Shown: positions 1 through 10,415 of the stretch, one piece after another | Position numbering within the stretch: position 1 is the first letter of the stretch | How the letters are laid out: each line of letters opens with the position of its first letter | Position numbers and translations under genes: made by a program | Assembly (NCBI GenBank): GCA_947492995.1 | Contig: CANLOU010000001.1 | Coordinates: 1,249,001 to 1,313,000 of the forward strand | DNA: 64,000 nucleotides | Origin: an uncultured Litoreibacter sp. | GTDB lineage: Bacteria; Pseudomonadota; Alphaproteobacteria; Rhodobacterales; Rhodobacteraceae | Direction of reading: 5' to 3' | The notes under the pieces: generated by a model | What the model saw: the letters and a program-made list of their open reading frames with translations, nothing else | What the model was told of the DNA's origin: nothing | Databases searched by the model: none

Positions 1-339
1 GGCGCGCACCAAAGGTTGGGGCAGGGCCAAGCCGGACGTCTCGATCACGATGTGGTCGGGCTTCACGTCGCGGGCCAGCAGCTTTTCCATCGTGGGCACG
101 AAGTCGTCGGCCACGGTGCAACAGATGCAGCCGTTGGACAGCTCCGTGATGTCATCCTCGGTGCAGGTCTCGTCGCCGCAGCCTTTGAGGATGTCGCCGT
201 CGACGCCAAGGTCGCCGAACTCGTTGATGATGAGCGCAATGCGCTTGCCATTGGCGTTTTGCAGCATGTGGCGAATGAGGGTGGTTTTGCCGGCCCCCAG
301 GAAGCCAGTCACAACGGTGGCGGGGATTTTTGCGGGCAT
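1..339 (-). CDS. cobW: CobW family GTP-binding metallochaperone (C-terminal part cut off by window edge)
   Basis: Minus-strand reading from 339 gives MPAKIPATVVTGFLGAGKTTLIRHML..INEFGD..GCICCTV: Walker A GxxGxGKT plus the CxCC motif of the CobW/COG0523 family. Confidence 0.93.
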   Translation of the reverse strand, partial: MPAKIPATVVTGFLGAGKTTLIRHMLQNANGKRIALIINEFGDLGVDGDILKGCGDETCTEDDITELSNGCICCTVADDFVPTMEKLLARDVKPDHIVIETSGLALPQPLVRA

Positions 340-1026
340 TTAAGCCTCCTCTGAGCGGGTCCAGATCAGGGCGGCGAACAGCCCCAGCAGGACCCATGAG
401 ATCATGGCGACGCCCATCACGCGGGCGACAAAATCGGAGGCCAGCTCGGACGGAGCCACCCCAAAATAGGTGTCGAGATGCGGGGCCCCGATCAGGTGGG
501 GCACCAGCAGGAAGATTGGCGCGGTGATCCAAACGCGCGACCGTCCGTCAAATGCGATCTGGGTCAACCCGATCAGGGTCAACACAACGCAAGAGAGATA
601 CCAGACCTGACGCGGAACGACCTCCGCCCCGATGGCGCCGGGCAGCTCGGGCGGCATGCCAACGGCGGGCGCGATCACAACGGCAATGGCGCCGCACAGC
701 CCCCAGACGACGCCGCGACGAGCGGTGATCTCGTGGCCCGCGCGGGTGGCAAGCGCGAAGCCCGCGACCATGAAGAACGCGTAGGCGGTGAAGGTTACCG
801 CGCTAAAGCCGATGGTGTAGATGTGGCGCAGCGGTTCGTCCCACACGCTGGGCGCGCCGCGGTCAGATTGGGTGGAGCCGTCGGTGGCGAAATGCACACG
901 TTGGCCGGATTCGAACAGTTCCGCTTCCATAATCAGCGGGACCACGAGCCATAGCTGCAGCAAAGCGGCAAGCACGCCAGCGGCAACACCAGCGAACACC
1001 GCGCTGGTCAATATTTGGCGAAGCAT
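340..1026 (-). CDS. cbtA: CbtA family cobalt transporter subunit (start adjusted to MLRQILTSAVFAGV)
   Basis: Multi-TM protein beginning MLRQILTSAVFAGVAAGVLAALLQLWLVVPLI, next to CbtB and under a cobalamin riboswitch. Confidence 0.85.
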   Translation of the reverse strand: MLRQILTSAVFAGVAAGVLAALLQLWLVVPLIMEAELFESGQRVHFATDGSTQSDRGAPSVWDEPLRHIYTIGFSAVTFTAYAFFMVAGFALATRAGHEITARRGVVWGLCGAIAVVIAPAVGMPPELPGAIGAEVVPRQVWYLSCVVLTLIGLTQIAFDGRSRVWITAPIFLLVPHLIGAPHLDTYFGVAPSELASDFVARVMGVAMISWVLLGLFAALIWTRSEEA

Positions 1027-1030
1027 CTGC

Positions 1031-1231
1031 TTAGTGGCAGGGGAACGACATGGCGTGGCGCATGTCGTGTGCGGTGTCATGCAGGATGCCAGCTTGGGCG
1101 AAGCCTGCGGCGAACAGCAGGGTCAGGCCCAACAGGACCGCGCCCGCTATGCCCATCAGGTCCGCGTTTGCGGCGGCTTTGGCCTGTGTCTGAGATTGGG
1201 TTGCAGCGATTGCTTGTGCGTTCTTTTTCAT
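1031..1231 (-). CDS. cbtB: CbtB-domain protein (cobalt transport, His-rich C-terminus)
   Basis: Short single-TM protein ending GILHDTAHDMRHAMSFPCH, the HDxxHDxRHxxxxPCH signature of CbtB; ATG preceded by TAGGAGA. Confidence 0.88.
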   Translation of the reverse strand: MKKNAQAIAATQSQTQAKAAANADLMGIAGAVLLGLTLLFAAGFAQAGILHDTAHDMRHAMSFPCH

Positions 1232-1274
1232 GTCGTCGTCTCCTATCACCGTCACCCCGACGGCTTGCGGGTTT

Positions 1275-1475
1275 CAAAACGCAGGGCTGGTCTCCTGGCT
1301 CGCGGGTCGAGGTGCGTTGCTGGCCTTCCCAAAGGTTCCCCCTCAGTGGCGTGTTCAACAAGCACTCTCCGCTTACAGTCGCGGGGGCGGCTTCGGCATT
1401 GCGTCCCTGATTGGGTCACGCGCACCGTATTCCCATTTTTCCCCGCTACGCTTTGCGCCCACGGGGAACCATGCG
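1275..1475 (-). promoter_or_regulatory. Cobalamin (AdoCbl) riboswitch upstream of cbtB-cbtA-cobW
   Basis: Minus strand reads ...GGGAATACGGTGCGCGTGACCCAATCAGGGACGCAATGCCGAAGCCGCCCCCGCGACTGTAAGCGGAGAGT...ACGCCACTGAGG...CCTTTGGGAAGGC...GCGAGCCAGGAGACCAGCCCTGCG, containing the conserved GCCACTG element and the B12 box GCCAGGAGACC. Confidence 0.95.
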
Positions 1476-1557
1476 AGGAAGACCATGCGCCGCGATGGCG
1501 GCAGGGGTCAAGGCGGATTCCGACAATCGGGAGGGTTTAGGCGACCACGGCCTTGGC

Positions 1558-2097
1558 TTAGCCCTTGCGTTGCCCAATATATTCGAAAACCGGAAACGCG
1601 ATGCGAGGACGTGCAGATTGATATTTGGGCGACCAAGGTTCCTTGGTGACCTTGCATTTGGTGGGCAGGCCGACCCCGTATTTGTGGGACTTGGTGAAGG
1701 TTTTTACCGGCCCCCTGTTGCCGGCATCAAGCTGCACCCGCCGCCCGAAACGGGCCAGACCTTGCAGGAAGCGTAAATCCTTCAGAATCGGCTTTTCGAC
1801 GCCAATCTGGGCATATTTGTAGTTGTTATCCTTTGCGTCTTGGCCTGTTACGGCACCGCAGACCGCGACCTTGCCCTTGTACTGGATCAATTTGACATAC
1901 ACGAGGCCGTGCGAAGTCGGCCCCCCAGAATGCTGATTGGTCGCCAAATTTCCAGAGACCTGAATAATCTCAAACGACTGGTCGATCTTTGGGCCTTTCA
2001 ACGTCTTGGCTTGAACGGGGAGGGGTGCGACGAACGCGAGGGCAGCGAGGCAGGACAAAAATTTGAGCAATGGCGGTTCCTCTATGAATGCGTTCAA
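1558..2097 (-). CDS. Secreted hypothetical protein (weakly IalB-like); start may be an internal TTG after AGAGGAA
   Basis: Complete ORF with an N-terminal signal-like stretch (LLKFLSCLAALAFVAPLPVQA). Confidence 0.5.
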   Translation of the reverse strand: MNAFIEEPPLLKFLSCLAALAFVAPLPVQAKTLKGPKIDQSFEIIQVSGNLATNQHSGGPTSHGLVYVKLIQYKGKVAVCGAVTGQDAKDNNYKYAQIGVEKPILKDLRFLQGLARFGRRVQLDAGNRGPVKTFTKSHKYGVGLPTKCKVTKEPWSPKYQSARPRIAFPVFEYIGQRKG

Positions 2098-2109
2098 GCC
2101 TAGCCGTCT

Positions 2110-2655
2110 CTACGCGACGCCTTCAAGGTTCAGCGACACCAAACGGCCGTTTTCCTTGTCCATATGGGGCAGGTAGGCCTGGCTGTAGTCGTCCATATGG
2201 GCGTGGTCGGTGGTCTGCCAGTCCCACTCGCGGACCGATGAGAATCCGACCTCCAGCAGGGTTTGGCTCAGCGTCGGCTTGTCGAAGATCACCTTGTGGT
2301 AGTCATACACGTCGCGTTGGCCGCCCATCATCAGGCCGCGGATGGTCTCCAACCCGTTGGGCAGTTTGCCCGCCACATATAGCTCGGCGCAGGCCTGGTA
2401 GTCGGGGACCGCCAGGCGCAGCACGCCGCCGGGGCGCAGGACGCGGCGCCATTCGCGCAGCACCTCGACATGTTCCTTGCGGCCGAAATGTTCCAGCAGG
2501 TGGCAGGCGTAGATGTGGCCGACCTGGCCGTCCTCGATAAAGCTGAGGTCGTCGACGGGGCCGATTTTGTCCACATGCGGGTAGTCCAACGCGTCTACGT
2601 GAAAATAGCCGGGCAGGTGCTTAACCCCGCATCCAAGGTGGAGTTTTTCGTACAT
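2110..2655 (-). CDS. Class I SAM-dependent methyltransferase
   Basis: MYEKLHLGCGVKHLPGYFHVDALDYPHVDKIGPVDDLSFIEDGQVGHIYACHLLEHF..EWRRVLRPGGVLRLAVPDY; LHLGCG and VLRPGGVL motifs. Confidence 0.85.
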   Translation of the reverse strand: MYEKLHLGCGVKHLPGYFHVDALDYPHVDKIGPVDDLSFIEDGQVGHIYACHLLEHFGRKEHVEVLREWRRVLRPGGVLRLAVPDYQACAELYVAGKLPNGLETIRGLMMGGQRDVYDYHKVIFDKPTLSQTLLEVGFSSVREWDWQTTDHAHMDDYSQAYLPHMDKENGRLVSLNLEGVA

Positions 2656-2849
2656 ACGCTACAGCCTTCCATATAGGACGTGGGTGTCCTCGGTTCCGTG
2701 ATACGCAATGCGTGACGCGAGGAAAAGCCCAACATCCTGTGGATAACCAGCGCGTTTCCTCCATATCTGGGGGTTTGGCGTTGACTCGCAGGGGTGCAAT
2801 CCAAACAATCACCGGCACCACCGCCCCGATTCCAAGGGAGAGCCGCCGC

Positions 2850-5800
2850 GTGCGCTTCTCAAAACTCAGACTGAACGGCTTCAAGAGCTTCGTGGACCCC
2901 ACGGAGCTGATTATTGCTGACGGGCTGACGGGTGTTGTCGGGCCGAACGGGTGCGGCAAGTCCAACCTGTTGGAGGCCCTGCGCTGGGTGATGGGCGAGA
3001 ACCGCGCCAAGTCGATGCGCGGCTCCGGCATGGAAGACGTGATCTTCGCAGGCGCGATGTCGCGCCCTGCGAGAAACTTCGCAGAAGTTTCGTTACAGAT
3101 CGACAATGCAGAGCGGTTGGCGCCTGCGGGGTTCAACGACCTCGACACTCTTGAGATCATTCGCCGGATCACCCGCGACGCGGGCTCGGCCTACAAGACC
3201 AACGGCAAGGACGTGCGGGCGCGGGATGTGCAGATGCTGTTTGCCGATGCCTCCACCGGGGCGCATTCGCCCGCGCTGGTACGGCAGGGGCAGATTTCCG
3301 AGCTGATTAACGCGCGCCCTAAGGCGCGGCGGCGTATTCTGGAAGAAGCGGCGGGCATCTCGGGGCTGTATCAGCGCCGCCATGAGGCGGAGCTGAAGCT
3401 GAACGGGGCGGAAACCAACCTGGCCCGCGTCGAGGACGTGCTGGAACAACTTGCGGCGCAGCTGTCACAGCTGGCCCGCCAAGCGCGGCAGGCCGCGCGG
3501 TACCGCGAGATTGGCGACGAATTGCGCCGCTCCGAGGGGCTGCTGTTGTACCGCCGCTGGAAAGAGGCGGACGAGGCGCGGGCGGCCACGAGCGCCGAGT
3601 TGACCGAACGCACGCAGGTGGCGGCGCAGTCGGAACGCCAAGCACGCGAAGCGGCGAAATTGCGCGAGACGCAGGAAGGCGCGTTGCCGCCCTTGCGCGA
3701 AGAAGAAGCCGTTGCGGCGGCGATCTTGCAGCGCCTGGTGGTTCAACGCGACACCCTGACCGATCAGGAAGAACAGGCCAAGCGCACGATTGAAACCCTG
3801 ACGGGCCGCATCGCGCAGCTGGGCAATGACATCGAACGCGAGGCGTCCCTGAACAAGGACGCGGGCGAGACGATCGAGCGGCTGGAATGGGAAGAAAAAG
3901 AGCTGTCCAAGGCCTCCGCCGGACATACAGAGCGGCTGGATCAGGCGGGCACCGACGCGCGGGAAGCCGCGAATGTGCTGTCGGACCGCGAAACCGCCCT
4001 GTCGGAGCAGACCGAGGATGTGGCGCGGTTGGCGGCACGCCACCAGTCGGCCCATCGCCTGATGGAAGACGCGAGTAAAACGCTTGAGCGGTATGAGGGG
4101 GAGGCCACAAAGGCCCGCTCCGCCGTGGGCGAGGCGGCTGAGACCGTAACCAAGGCGGCGGCGGATCTGGCGGCGGCGCAGGTGGCGTCCGGCGAGGCGG
4201 CGAAGCTGGCTGAGGAAGCGGATGCCGCGCTGGCCAAGATCGACGCGGAACGCGGCGAGGCGCAGACGCGCGAGGAAGCCGCGCGGGCCAAACGGTCGGA
4301 GGCCGAGGGCGAGGCGAACGCGTTGCGTGCGGAAGCCACGGCACTGGCCAAGCTGGTCGAACGCGACACCGCGGACGGCCAGCAATTGCTGGACGCGGTG
4401 CAGGTGAAATCCGGGTTCGAGAAAGCGCTTGGCGCGGCCCTGTCCGACGATCTGCGCGCCCCGCAGATTGAGCCGGACGAGCCCACCGGCTGGGCCTTGA
4501 TGCCCGATTACGACGACGCGCAGCGCCTGCCATCGGGCGTCAAGGCGCTGACGGAATATGTGACGATCCCTGACGTGTTGGCGCGGCGCATGAGCCAGGT
4601 GGGTTTGGTCGATGCTGAGGCCGGGCCACGGCTGCAGAAGGACCTGTATCCCGGGCAGCGGCTGGTCTCGGTCGAGGGGGATTTGTGGCGCTGGGACGGG
4701 TTCCGTACCGACGCGGAAGACGCGCCAAGCTCTGCCGCGTTGCGGTTGCAGCAGCTGAACCGTTTGGAAGAATTGAAGCAGGGTGTGGAGCGGGTCTCTG
4801 CCGCTGCTGACGGCGCGCGGGCGGCGCATGAGCACTTGATTAAGCAGCTTGAAGATCTGACCGCGCAGGACCGCGCGGCGCGGGAAGCGCGGCGGGATGC
4901 GGACCGGCGGATGGCTGACGCCGCGCGCGCGCTGAGCCGCGCTGAGGGCGAGCAGTCGATGGCGCAGGGCAAGCAGGAAACGCTTGGGCTGGCCGTGACG
5001 CGGTATGAGGAAGAAGCGATGGCGGCCCGCCAGCGCTTGCAGGAGGCCGAGAAGGGCGTCGCCGATCTGGGCGATCTGGACGCGGCGCGGGCGCAGATTG
5101 AAGACGTGAAAATGACCGTTGAGGCCGCGCGGATGACCATGCTGGCCAAGCGGTCCACGCATGATGAATTGCGCCGCGAGGGCGAGGCGCGGTTGAAGCG
5201 GTCTCAGGAAATTATCACCGAGGTCAGCGGCTGGAAGCACCGCCTTGCGACCGCCGAAAAGCGGATTGCAGAGCTGGAAGAGCGCAAGGTGACGAGCGAG
5301 TCGGAGCTTAAGGAAGCGTCCTCGACCCCTGACGAGATTGCAGCCATGCGCGACGAATTGGGCAACGCGATTGACGAGGCCGAGGCGCGGCGTCGTGCGG
5401 CCGCCGACAAGCTGGCGGAGGCAGAAACCATCCTGCGCGAAGCCGTGCAGACCGAACGCGACGCGGAGCGCAACGCGTCGGAAGCGCGTGAAGCCCGCGC
5501 ACGCTCCGAGGCGCGGGCCGACGCCGCCAAAGAGACGGTGACCTATGCTGTTGAGCGCATCCGCGAGGAGATGGAGACGACGCCGGATGCGTTGTTGGAG
5601 TCTCTTGATGCCGACCCCGAGAAGATGCCTGCCTCAGAGCAGATTGAGAACGATGTGAACCGGCTGAAACGCCAGCGCGACGCGTTGGGGGCGGTGAACC
5701 TGCGGGCCGAAGAGGACGCGCGCGAGGTGCAGGAAGAGCATGACGCGCTGGAGACAGAGAAGACCGATTTGCACGATGCGATTGGCAAGCTGCGCACCGG

Positions 5801-6305
5801 CATTGCGTCGCTGAACAAGGAAGGCCGCGAACGGCTGCTGACGGCGTTTGAGGAAGTGAATGGCAGCTTCGCCACCCTGTTCAAACATCTGTTCGGCGGC
5901 GGCGAGGCGAAGCTGGTCATGGTGGAAAGCGACGATCCGCTGGAAGCGGGGCTGGAGATCATGTGCCAGCCGCCGGGTAAGAAATTGAGCACCCTGTCGC
6001 TGTTGTCAGGCGGCGAGCAGACGCTGACTGCGCTGGCGCTGATCTTTGCGGTGTTTTTGGCCAACCCCGCGCCGATCTGTGTGCTGGACGAGGTCGACGC
6101 GCCGTTGGACGACGCCAACGTCACGCGCTTCTGCGACCTGCTGGACGAGATGACCCGCCGCACCAATACGCGGTTCCTGATTATCACCCACCACGCGGTG
6201 ACCATGGCGCGCATGGACCGCTTGTTTGGTGTGACAATGGCGGAACTGGGCGTCTCGCAATTGGTGTCGGTCGACCTGAAGAAGGCCGAGCAGCTTGTCG
6301 CCTAG
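2850..6305 (+). CDS. smc: Chromosome segregation protein SMC (start adjusted to GTG 2850, RBS AAGGGAG)
   Basis: MRFSKLRLNGFKSFVDPTELIIADGLTGVVGPNGCGKSNLLEALRWVMGE, long coiled coil, hinge, and C-terminal LSLLSGGEQTLTALALIFAVFLANPAPICVLDEVDAPLDDANV. Confidence 0.97.
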   Translation: MRFSKLRLNGFKSFVDPTELIIADGLTGVVGPNGCGKSNLLEALRWVMGENRAKSMRGSGMEDVIFAGAMSRPARNFAEVSLQIDNAERLAPAGFNDLDTLEIIRRITRDAGSAYKTNGKDVRARDVQMLFADASTGAHSPALVRQGQISELINARPKARRRILEEAAGISGLYQRRHEAELKLNGAETNLARVEDVLEQLAAQLSQLARQARQAARYREIGDELRRSEGLLLYRRWKEADEARAATSAELTERTQVAAQSERQAREAAKLRETQEGALPPLREEEAVAAAILQRLVVQRDTLTDQEEQAKRTIETLTGRIAQLGNDIEREASLNKDAGETIERLEWEEKELSKASAGHTERLDQAGTDAREAANVLSDRETALSEQTEDVARLAARHQSAHRLMEDASKTLERYEGEATKARSAVGEAAETVTKAAADLAAAQVASGEAAKLAEEADAALAKIDAERGEAQTREEAARAKRSEAEGEANALRAEATALAKLVERDTADGQQLLDAVQVKSGFEKALGAALSDDLRAPQIEPDEPTGWALMPDYDDAQRLPSGVKALTEYVTIPDVLARRMSQVGLVDAEAGPRLQKDLYPGQRLVSVEGDLWRWDGFRTDAEDAPSSAALRLQQLNRLEELKQGVERVSAAADGARAAHEHLIKQLEDLTAQDRAAREARRDADRRMADAARALSRAEGEQSMAQGKQETLGLAVTRYEEEAMAARQRLQEAEKGVADLGDLDAARAQIEDVKMTVEAARMTMLAKRSTHDELRREGEARLKRSQEIITEVSGWKHRLATAEKRIAELEERKVTSESELKEASSTPDEIAAMRDELGNAIDEAEARRRAAADKLAEAETILREAVQTERDAERNASEAREARARSEARADAAKETVTYAVERIREEMETTPDALLESLDADPEKMPASEQIENDVNRLKRQRDALGAVNLRAEEDAREVQEEHDALETEKTDLHDAIGKLRTGIASLNKEGRERLLTAFEEVNGSFATLFKHLFGGGEAKLVMVESDDPLEAGLEIMCQPPGKKLSTLSLLSGGEQTLTALALIFAVFLANPAPICVLDEVDAPLDDANVTRFCDLLDEMTRRTNTRFLIITHHAVTMARMDRLFGVTMAELGVSQLVSVDLKKAEQLVA

Positions 6306-6637
6306 ACTTTGAAGTCTTCCAATTTTTTGCCTGATTCCAAAGCGGCTCTGAGCCATTTTGGACGGGGCCCGCGACCGGACCAGACATTCTTGGCATCTGC
6401 TGTATCGCGGTACGCCACTTTTGGTTTTCTTACGACTGGCTTTGTGGATTTGGCCTTTGCGCCATTGCCGCCGGTCAGATCAGACAATGAGAACCCAAGC
6501 TCTTTCGCTTTGGCTTTTAATGCCGCCAGCGCTTTGGCTTTTTTCTTTTTGTCATGATTGGCGATTGCCTTTTCAACGCGTGTTTTCAGCGCCTTGAGTT
6601 CTGTCAGAGACAGCGGTTTTAGATCGATTTTTGCCAT
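6302..6637 (-). CDS. H-NS family (HvrA/Spb-like) nucleoid-associated regulator
   Basis: Basic 111-aa protein ending YRDTADAKNVWSGRGPRPKWLRAALESGKKLEDFKV, the typical H-NS C-terminal DNA-binding motif (GRGPRPxWL). Confidence 0.9.
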   Translation of the reverse strand: MAKIDLKPLSLTELKALKTRVEKAIANHDKKKKAKALAALKAKAKELGFSLSDLTGGNGAKAKSTKPVVRKPKVAYRDTADAKNVWSGRGPRPKWLRAALESGKKLEDFKV

Positions 6638-6768
6638 TTTATTACAAAGCTCCCCAGCTTGAATTATTTTTCTTTATACCGAAGAATTAAGAATACCAAG
6701 GAGTAATTGGGATGGCGAAGACGCGCGGCTGCGCCGACGCCCCTCCCGCCATCCCAATTGGCATTGAA

Positions 6769-7938
6769 TTAGAGCTTATTTAGCAATGCCCGCGTTGGCC
6801 AAGCATCCGCCGGCAACCCCAAACGTTGCTGTTCGGCCTGCACCGCCGCCCGCGTGCCGGACCCCAAAATGCCGTCTATCTTTCCGACATTATGACCGCG
6901 ACTTGCCAATTTCTTTTGCAATTGTTTCATCTGCCCGTCGCTCAAACCCGGCTCGGGGTTGCCCGCGTCAAAGACCGGCGCGCCTGACAGGCGGGTGGCG
7001 AAATACGCGGCGGTGGTGACGTAGACAAAACTTTGGTTCCAGTCGAAATAGACCCGAAAATTTGGGTAGGCGACGAAGGCGGGCCCTTTGCGCCCTTGCG
7101 GCAACAGCACCGACGCGTTGCCGCCCGCCTGAAATTTGCCGCTGCGGGGTTTGACCCCCATTTGGGCCCATTGGCCAACCGGCAGCGTGGTGGTCAGCCC
7201 GGTCTTGGACCAGTCCATGTCAGCCGGCACCGTGACCTCCTGCAGCCAGGGCTGGCCCGGCTGCCACCCGAAGGACCGCAGCATCTTGGCGCCTGACAAA
7301 AGCGCGTCCGGCGGGGAGGTTTTGAGGTCCACGCGCCCGTTGCCGTCCGCGTCCACGCCGTGGCGGATGATGTCCTCGGGCAGCATTTGCACCATCCCGA
7401 TCTCGCCCGCCCATGCGCCGGTTGTGGTCGCCGGGTTGAACCCGCCGCGTTCATGCAATTCGAGCGCCGCAAAGACCTGCGGGCGGAACAGCTGTGGGCG
7501 GCGGCAGTCATGGCTGAGCGTGACCAGCGCGTTGAGCGTGTTGAAATTGCCCTGGAAGGAGCCGTAATCGGTCTCCAACGCCCAGAACGCCAACAGCACG
7601 CCGGGGGGGATGCCGTATTGGGACTGCGCCTGCCGGAAAACGCTTGCGTATTTCTGCGCATTGGCGCGCCCTTTGTTCAGCCGTCCCGCGCTGATGACGG
7701 CGCGGGCGAACTCGGTGAAGCCCTTCTTGAAGACGCCCTGGCTGCGGTCGGCTTTCAGGACTTTGGGGTCTTGGCGCACGTTTTGGAAAAACGCGTTCAC
7801 GGTGCCCTGAGCGTGGCCCTTGGCCACGGCCTCTGCCTTGAGCTGCGACACGAAGCCGTTGAAGCTGCCGCCGCAGGCCTGCGCCACCGCGGCCACCGGC
7901 ATCGCGGCCAGCACACATCCCAAAATCAATCCGCGCAT
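6769..7938 (-). CDS. Lytic murein transglycosylase (MltB family) with C-terminal peptidoglycan-binding domain
   Basis: MRGLILGCVLAAMPVAAVAQ signal; YGIPPGVLLAFWALETDYG; WAGEIGMVQMLPEDIIRHGVDADGNGRVDL; C-terminal PG-binding repeat. Confidence 0.9.
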   Translation of the reverse strand: MRGLILGCVLAAMPVAAVAQACGGSFNGFVSQLKAEAVAKGHAQGTVNAFFQNVRQDPKVLKADRSQGVFKKGFTEFARAVISAGRLNKGRANAQKYASVFRQAQSQYGIPPGVLLAFWALETDYGSFQGNFNTLNALVTLSHDCRRPQLFRPQVFAALELHERGGFNPATTTGAWAGEIGMVQMLPEDIIRHGVDADGNGRVDLKTSPPDALLSGAKMLRSFGWQPGQPWLQEVTVPADMDWSKTGLTTTLPVGQWAQMGVKPRSGKFQAGGNASVLLPQGRKGPAFVAYPNFRVYFDWNQSFVYVTTAAYFATRLSGAPVFDAGNPEPGLSDGQMKQLQKKLASRGHNVGKIDGILGSGTRAAVQAEQQRLGLPADAWPTRALLNKL

Positions 7939-7948
7939 CGCGACCTCC

Positions 7949-8842
7949 CTAGAAAACCAATGCCGCCAGCGCGGCCAGTGCAAGACATAGCGCCCATGCG
8001 CGCCAAAGCACCGACACCGCGGCGTCTATGTCATGTGCGGTAACATGGTGCCGCCCCTCTTTGTGAACAAAGGGGAATTCCCGCATTTCGCCGTCATAGC
8101 TGCGTGGCCCGGACAGGGCGACGCCCAAGACACCGGCCATGGCGGCCTCGGGCCAGCCGGCATTGGGGGACCGGTGCAGCGACGCGTCGCGCCGGATCAC
8201 GCGCCAGACGTCCCAGCGCAGATGCGCCGCGACGATCAGTAAGGCGGTCAGCCGCGCCGGGATCCAGTTCACCAGATCGTCCAGCTTGGCCGAGGCCCAG
8301 CCGAATTCCGCGTAACGCGCATTGCGGTAGCCGACCATGCTGTCGGCGGTGTTGATGACCTTGTAGGCCACAATGCCCGGCAGGCCGGCGACCAGAAACC
8401 AGAAGACCGGGGCGATGACCCCGTCGCTGAGATTTTCGGCGGCGCTTTCGATGGCTGAGCGGGCGATGGCGGCCTCGTCCATGGTGCTGGTGTCGCGGCC
8501 CACGATCTTGGCAACGGCGGCGCGGCCGTCATGGGTGCTGATCCGCAGGGCGTCTGCCACGTCCCGCACATGGTCGGCCAAGCTGCGCTGCGCCAGCAAA
8601 ATCGCCGCAAGCAGCATCGACCAGACCGACCCGAGCGGCAGGGCCGCGATGATGGCGGCCAGCAGGGTCGCGGCAAGCACAAGCCCCGCGATCATCGCCA
8701 CGCCCTTGAGGCGTTTGGCGCCAGTGTTCATGGCAGCTTCCAGATCGGCGATGACATTGCCGACAAGCACCGCCGGATGGGTGACGCGATCCCAAAGCCA
8801 TTTCGGCTCCCCCAAAGCGGCGTCGAGGATCATGGCCAGCAT
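7949..8842 (-). CDS. cbiB: Adenosylcobinamide-phosphate synthase (start adjusted)
   Basis: [39 protein letters not shown]...[58 protein letters not shown], CbiB/CobD signature. Confidence 0.95.
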   Translation of the reverse strand: MLAMILDAALGEPKWLWDRVTHPAVLVGNVIADLEAAMNTGAKRLKGVAMIAGLVLAATLLAAIIAALPLGSVWSMLLAAILLAQRSLADHVRDVADALRISTHDGRAAVAKIVGRDTSTMDEAAIARSAIESAAENLSDGVIAPVFWFLVAGLPGIVAYKVINTADSMVGYRNARYAEFGWASAKLDDLVNWIPARLTALLIVAAHLRWDVWRVIRRDASLHRSPNAGWPEAAMAGVLGVALSGPRSYDGEMREFPFVHKEGRHHVTAHDIDAAVSVLWRAWALCLALAALAALVF

Positions 8843-8847
8843 CAAAA

Positions 8848-9849
8848 TCACGGCAGGGCGGCTTCCAATTGGTCCCACTGATCTGGTGCGGGCAGGCCAA
8901 GGCGCAGCCAGCTGGTCGAATAGGGGAAGATGCGCGACCAGACATGGCCTTTGGCCAGGCGGTCCTGCCATGCGGCGGCGTCGCCAACGTCGTAGAGCCG
9001 GAACAAGCTGGTGCCGCCAACCACGCTGGCCCCCGCCTTGCTGAGCAGCGCGTCCAGACGCGCGGCATCGTGGGCCAGTCGCGTGCGGGTGGCGTCCGCC
9101 CAGTCGGTGTCTTCCAAGGCGCGGGCCGCGATCTGCAACGCCGGGCCGGACACGGCCCATGGGCCCAGCATGTCGTCCATGGTGGCGCGGGGGATCACCT
9201 CGGAGGTGCCGTCCCCCAGCTCCACCACATCAACCGGCGCCAGCGTGTCGGGGGCGGCAATCGCGAAGCCAAGGCGCAGGCCCGCAAGGCCCCAGAACTT
9301 GCCAAAGCTCTTGAGCACCACGACGCCTTGCTCGGGCGCGCGGGCGATGTGGCTGGCCTCCGGGGTCACGTCGCAAAAGCTCTCGTCAATGATGGTCAGC
9401 GATTGCGGGCCGAAAATGGTAGCGTCCCAAAGCTGGCCGGTGGGGTTGTTGGGATGGACGTAGATATGGGTCGGCGCGTCGGGGTCCCCGGTGCCGTCCA
9501 GCTTCAGGGCGGCGGCGAAGGCGGCGGCGTGCTCGTTATAGGTGGGGCCGGGGATGTAGGCCCCGGAAAAGTCGGTCAGCTCGGGCATGCGCGCAATCAG
9601 GGCAGACGCCCCCGGCGCGGCAACAACCGAGGCCGCGTCCGGCACGGCCCAAAAGCTGCGCGCGGCGGCGATCAGCCGGTCATGGGCGGCGCGGTCGGGC
9701 AGGGCGGTCCAGGCATCCGGCGCGACGTCTCCGATGGGGTAGGGCACGGGGTTGATGCCGGTGGACAGGTCCACCCAATCGGCGCGCGTGCCCCCGTAGA
9801 TGGCGATGGCCGTGTCCAGCCCGCCGCCGTGGTCGCGGGTCTCACTCAT
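8848..9849 (-). CDS. cobC: Threonine-phosphate decarboxylase / aminotransferase of the cobalamin pathway
   Basis: [75 protein letters not shown] fold type I, next to cbiB. Confidence 0.9.
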   Translation of the reverse strand: MSETRDHGGGLDTAIAIYGGTRADWVDLSTGINPVPYPIGDVAPDAWTALPDRAAHDRLIAAARSFWAVPDAASVVAAPGASALIARMPELTDFSGAYIPGPTYNEHAAAFAAALKLDGTGDPDAPTHIYVHPNNPTGQLWDATIFGPQSLTIIDESFCDVTPEASHIARAPEQGVVVLKSFGKFWGLAGLRLGFAIAAPDTLAPVDVVELGDGTSEVIPRATMDDMLGPWAVSGPALQIAARALEDTDWADATRTRLAHDAARLDALLSKAGASVVGGTSLFRLYDVGDAAAWQDRLAKGHVWSRIFPYSTSWLRLGLPAPDQWDQLEAALP

Positions 9850-10228
9850 CAGAAGGCAGATCGGTGGGCAAAGGCGGGTGGCGGGTCACAAAGTGCCCCT
9901 TTATGGCCTGTGGCCATTGGCGGTAGGGCACCTGCCCCGTCTCGCTTTGCGCATGCAGCGCGGCGTAGCCCACGATGCCTTCGGCGGCGTCGGCACTGGC
10001 CTCGAACTCGCCCAGCGTGTAATTCAACTTGCCTGCGCCCTGGATGGCGATGTTGCACCCACGTGCGCAGCCCATAAGGCAGGAATGGCGGCGGGTCTCG
10101 ACGCCCTCCACGCCCTTGGCCGCCGTCTCGATCAGCGCCGCGAAGACTTCGCCGTCGGTGACCTCGGCCCCGCGGGCGTCCCAGTCATCGCGTTTGCAGG
10201 TGTCGCAGATGGTTATCAGGCTGGTCAT
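9842..10228 (-). CDS. DUF1636 domain protein (CxxC, thioredoxin-like 2Fe2S/metal-binding type, CobW-associated)
   Basis: MTSLITICDTCKRDDWDARG..HSCLMGCARGCNIAIQGAGKLNYTLGEF. Confidence 0.82.
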   Translation of the reverse strand: MTSLITICDTCKRDDWDARGAEVTDGEVFAALIETAAKGVEGVETRRHSCLMGCARGCNIAIQGAGKLNYTLGEFEASADAAEGIVGYAALHAQSETGQVPYRQWPQAIKGHFVTRHPPLPTDLPSDE

Positions 10229-10415
10229 GGGGTCCTCGTCTTGGGTTGGCTCTGGCGTCCATCAATCGGATTCGGGCCAAAGAAGCAAGATCACGCCGAC
10301 GCAGCCGCGCCGCGTCCGCAAGTTTACCCTTTGTTAACACTCGAGGATCACAACAAACTCAGTACATTACCCGAGGGGAGAGTACCGGCCCAACCCAGAA
10401 AGGTCGGACGTCCAA

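Noticed and set aside
3465-5240. 591-aa minus-strand ORF opposite smc (also 3319-4533)
   Set aside because: Antisense shadow of a high-GC coding gene; low-complexity Arg/Ala/Pro composition, no domain motifs, and smc is clearly intact.
7000-7700. Several ORFs opposite the MltB-like gene
   Set aside because: Antisense frames without family signatures.
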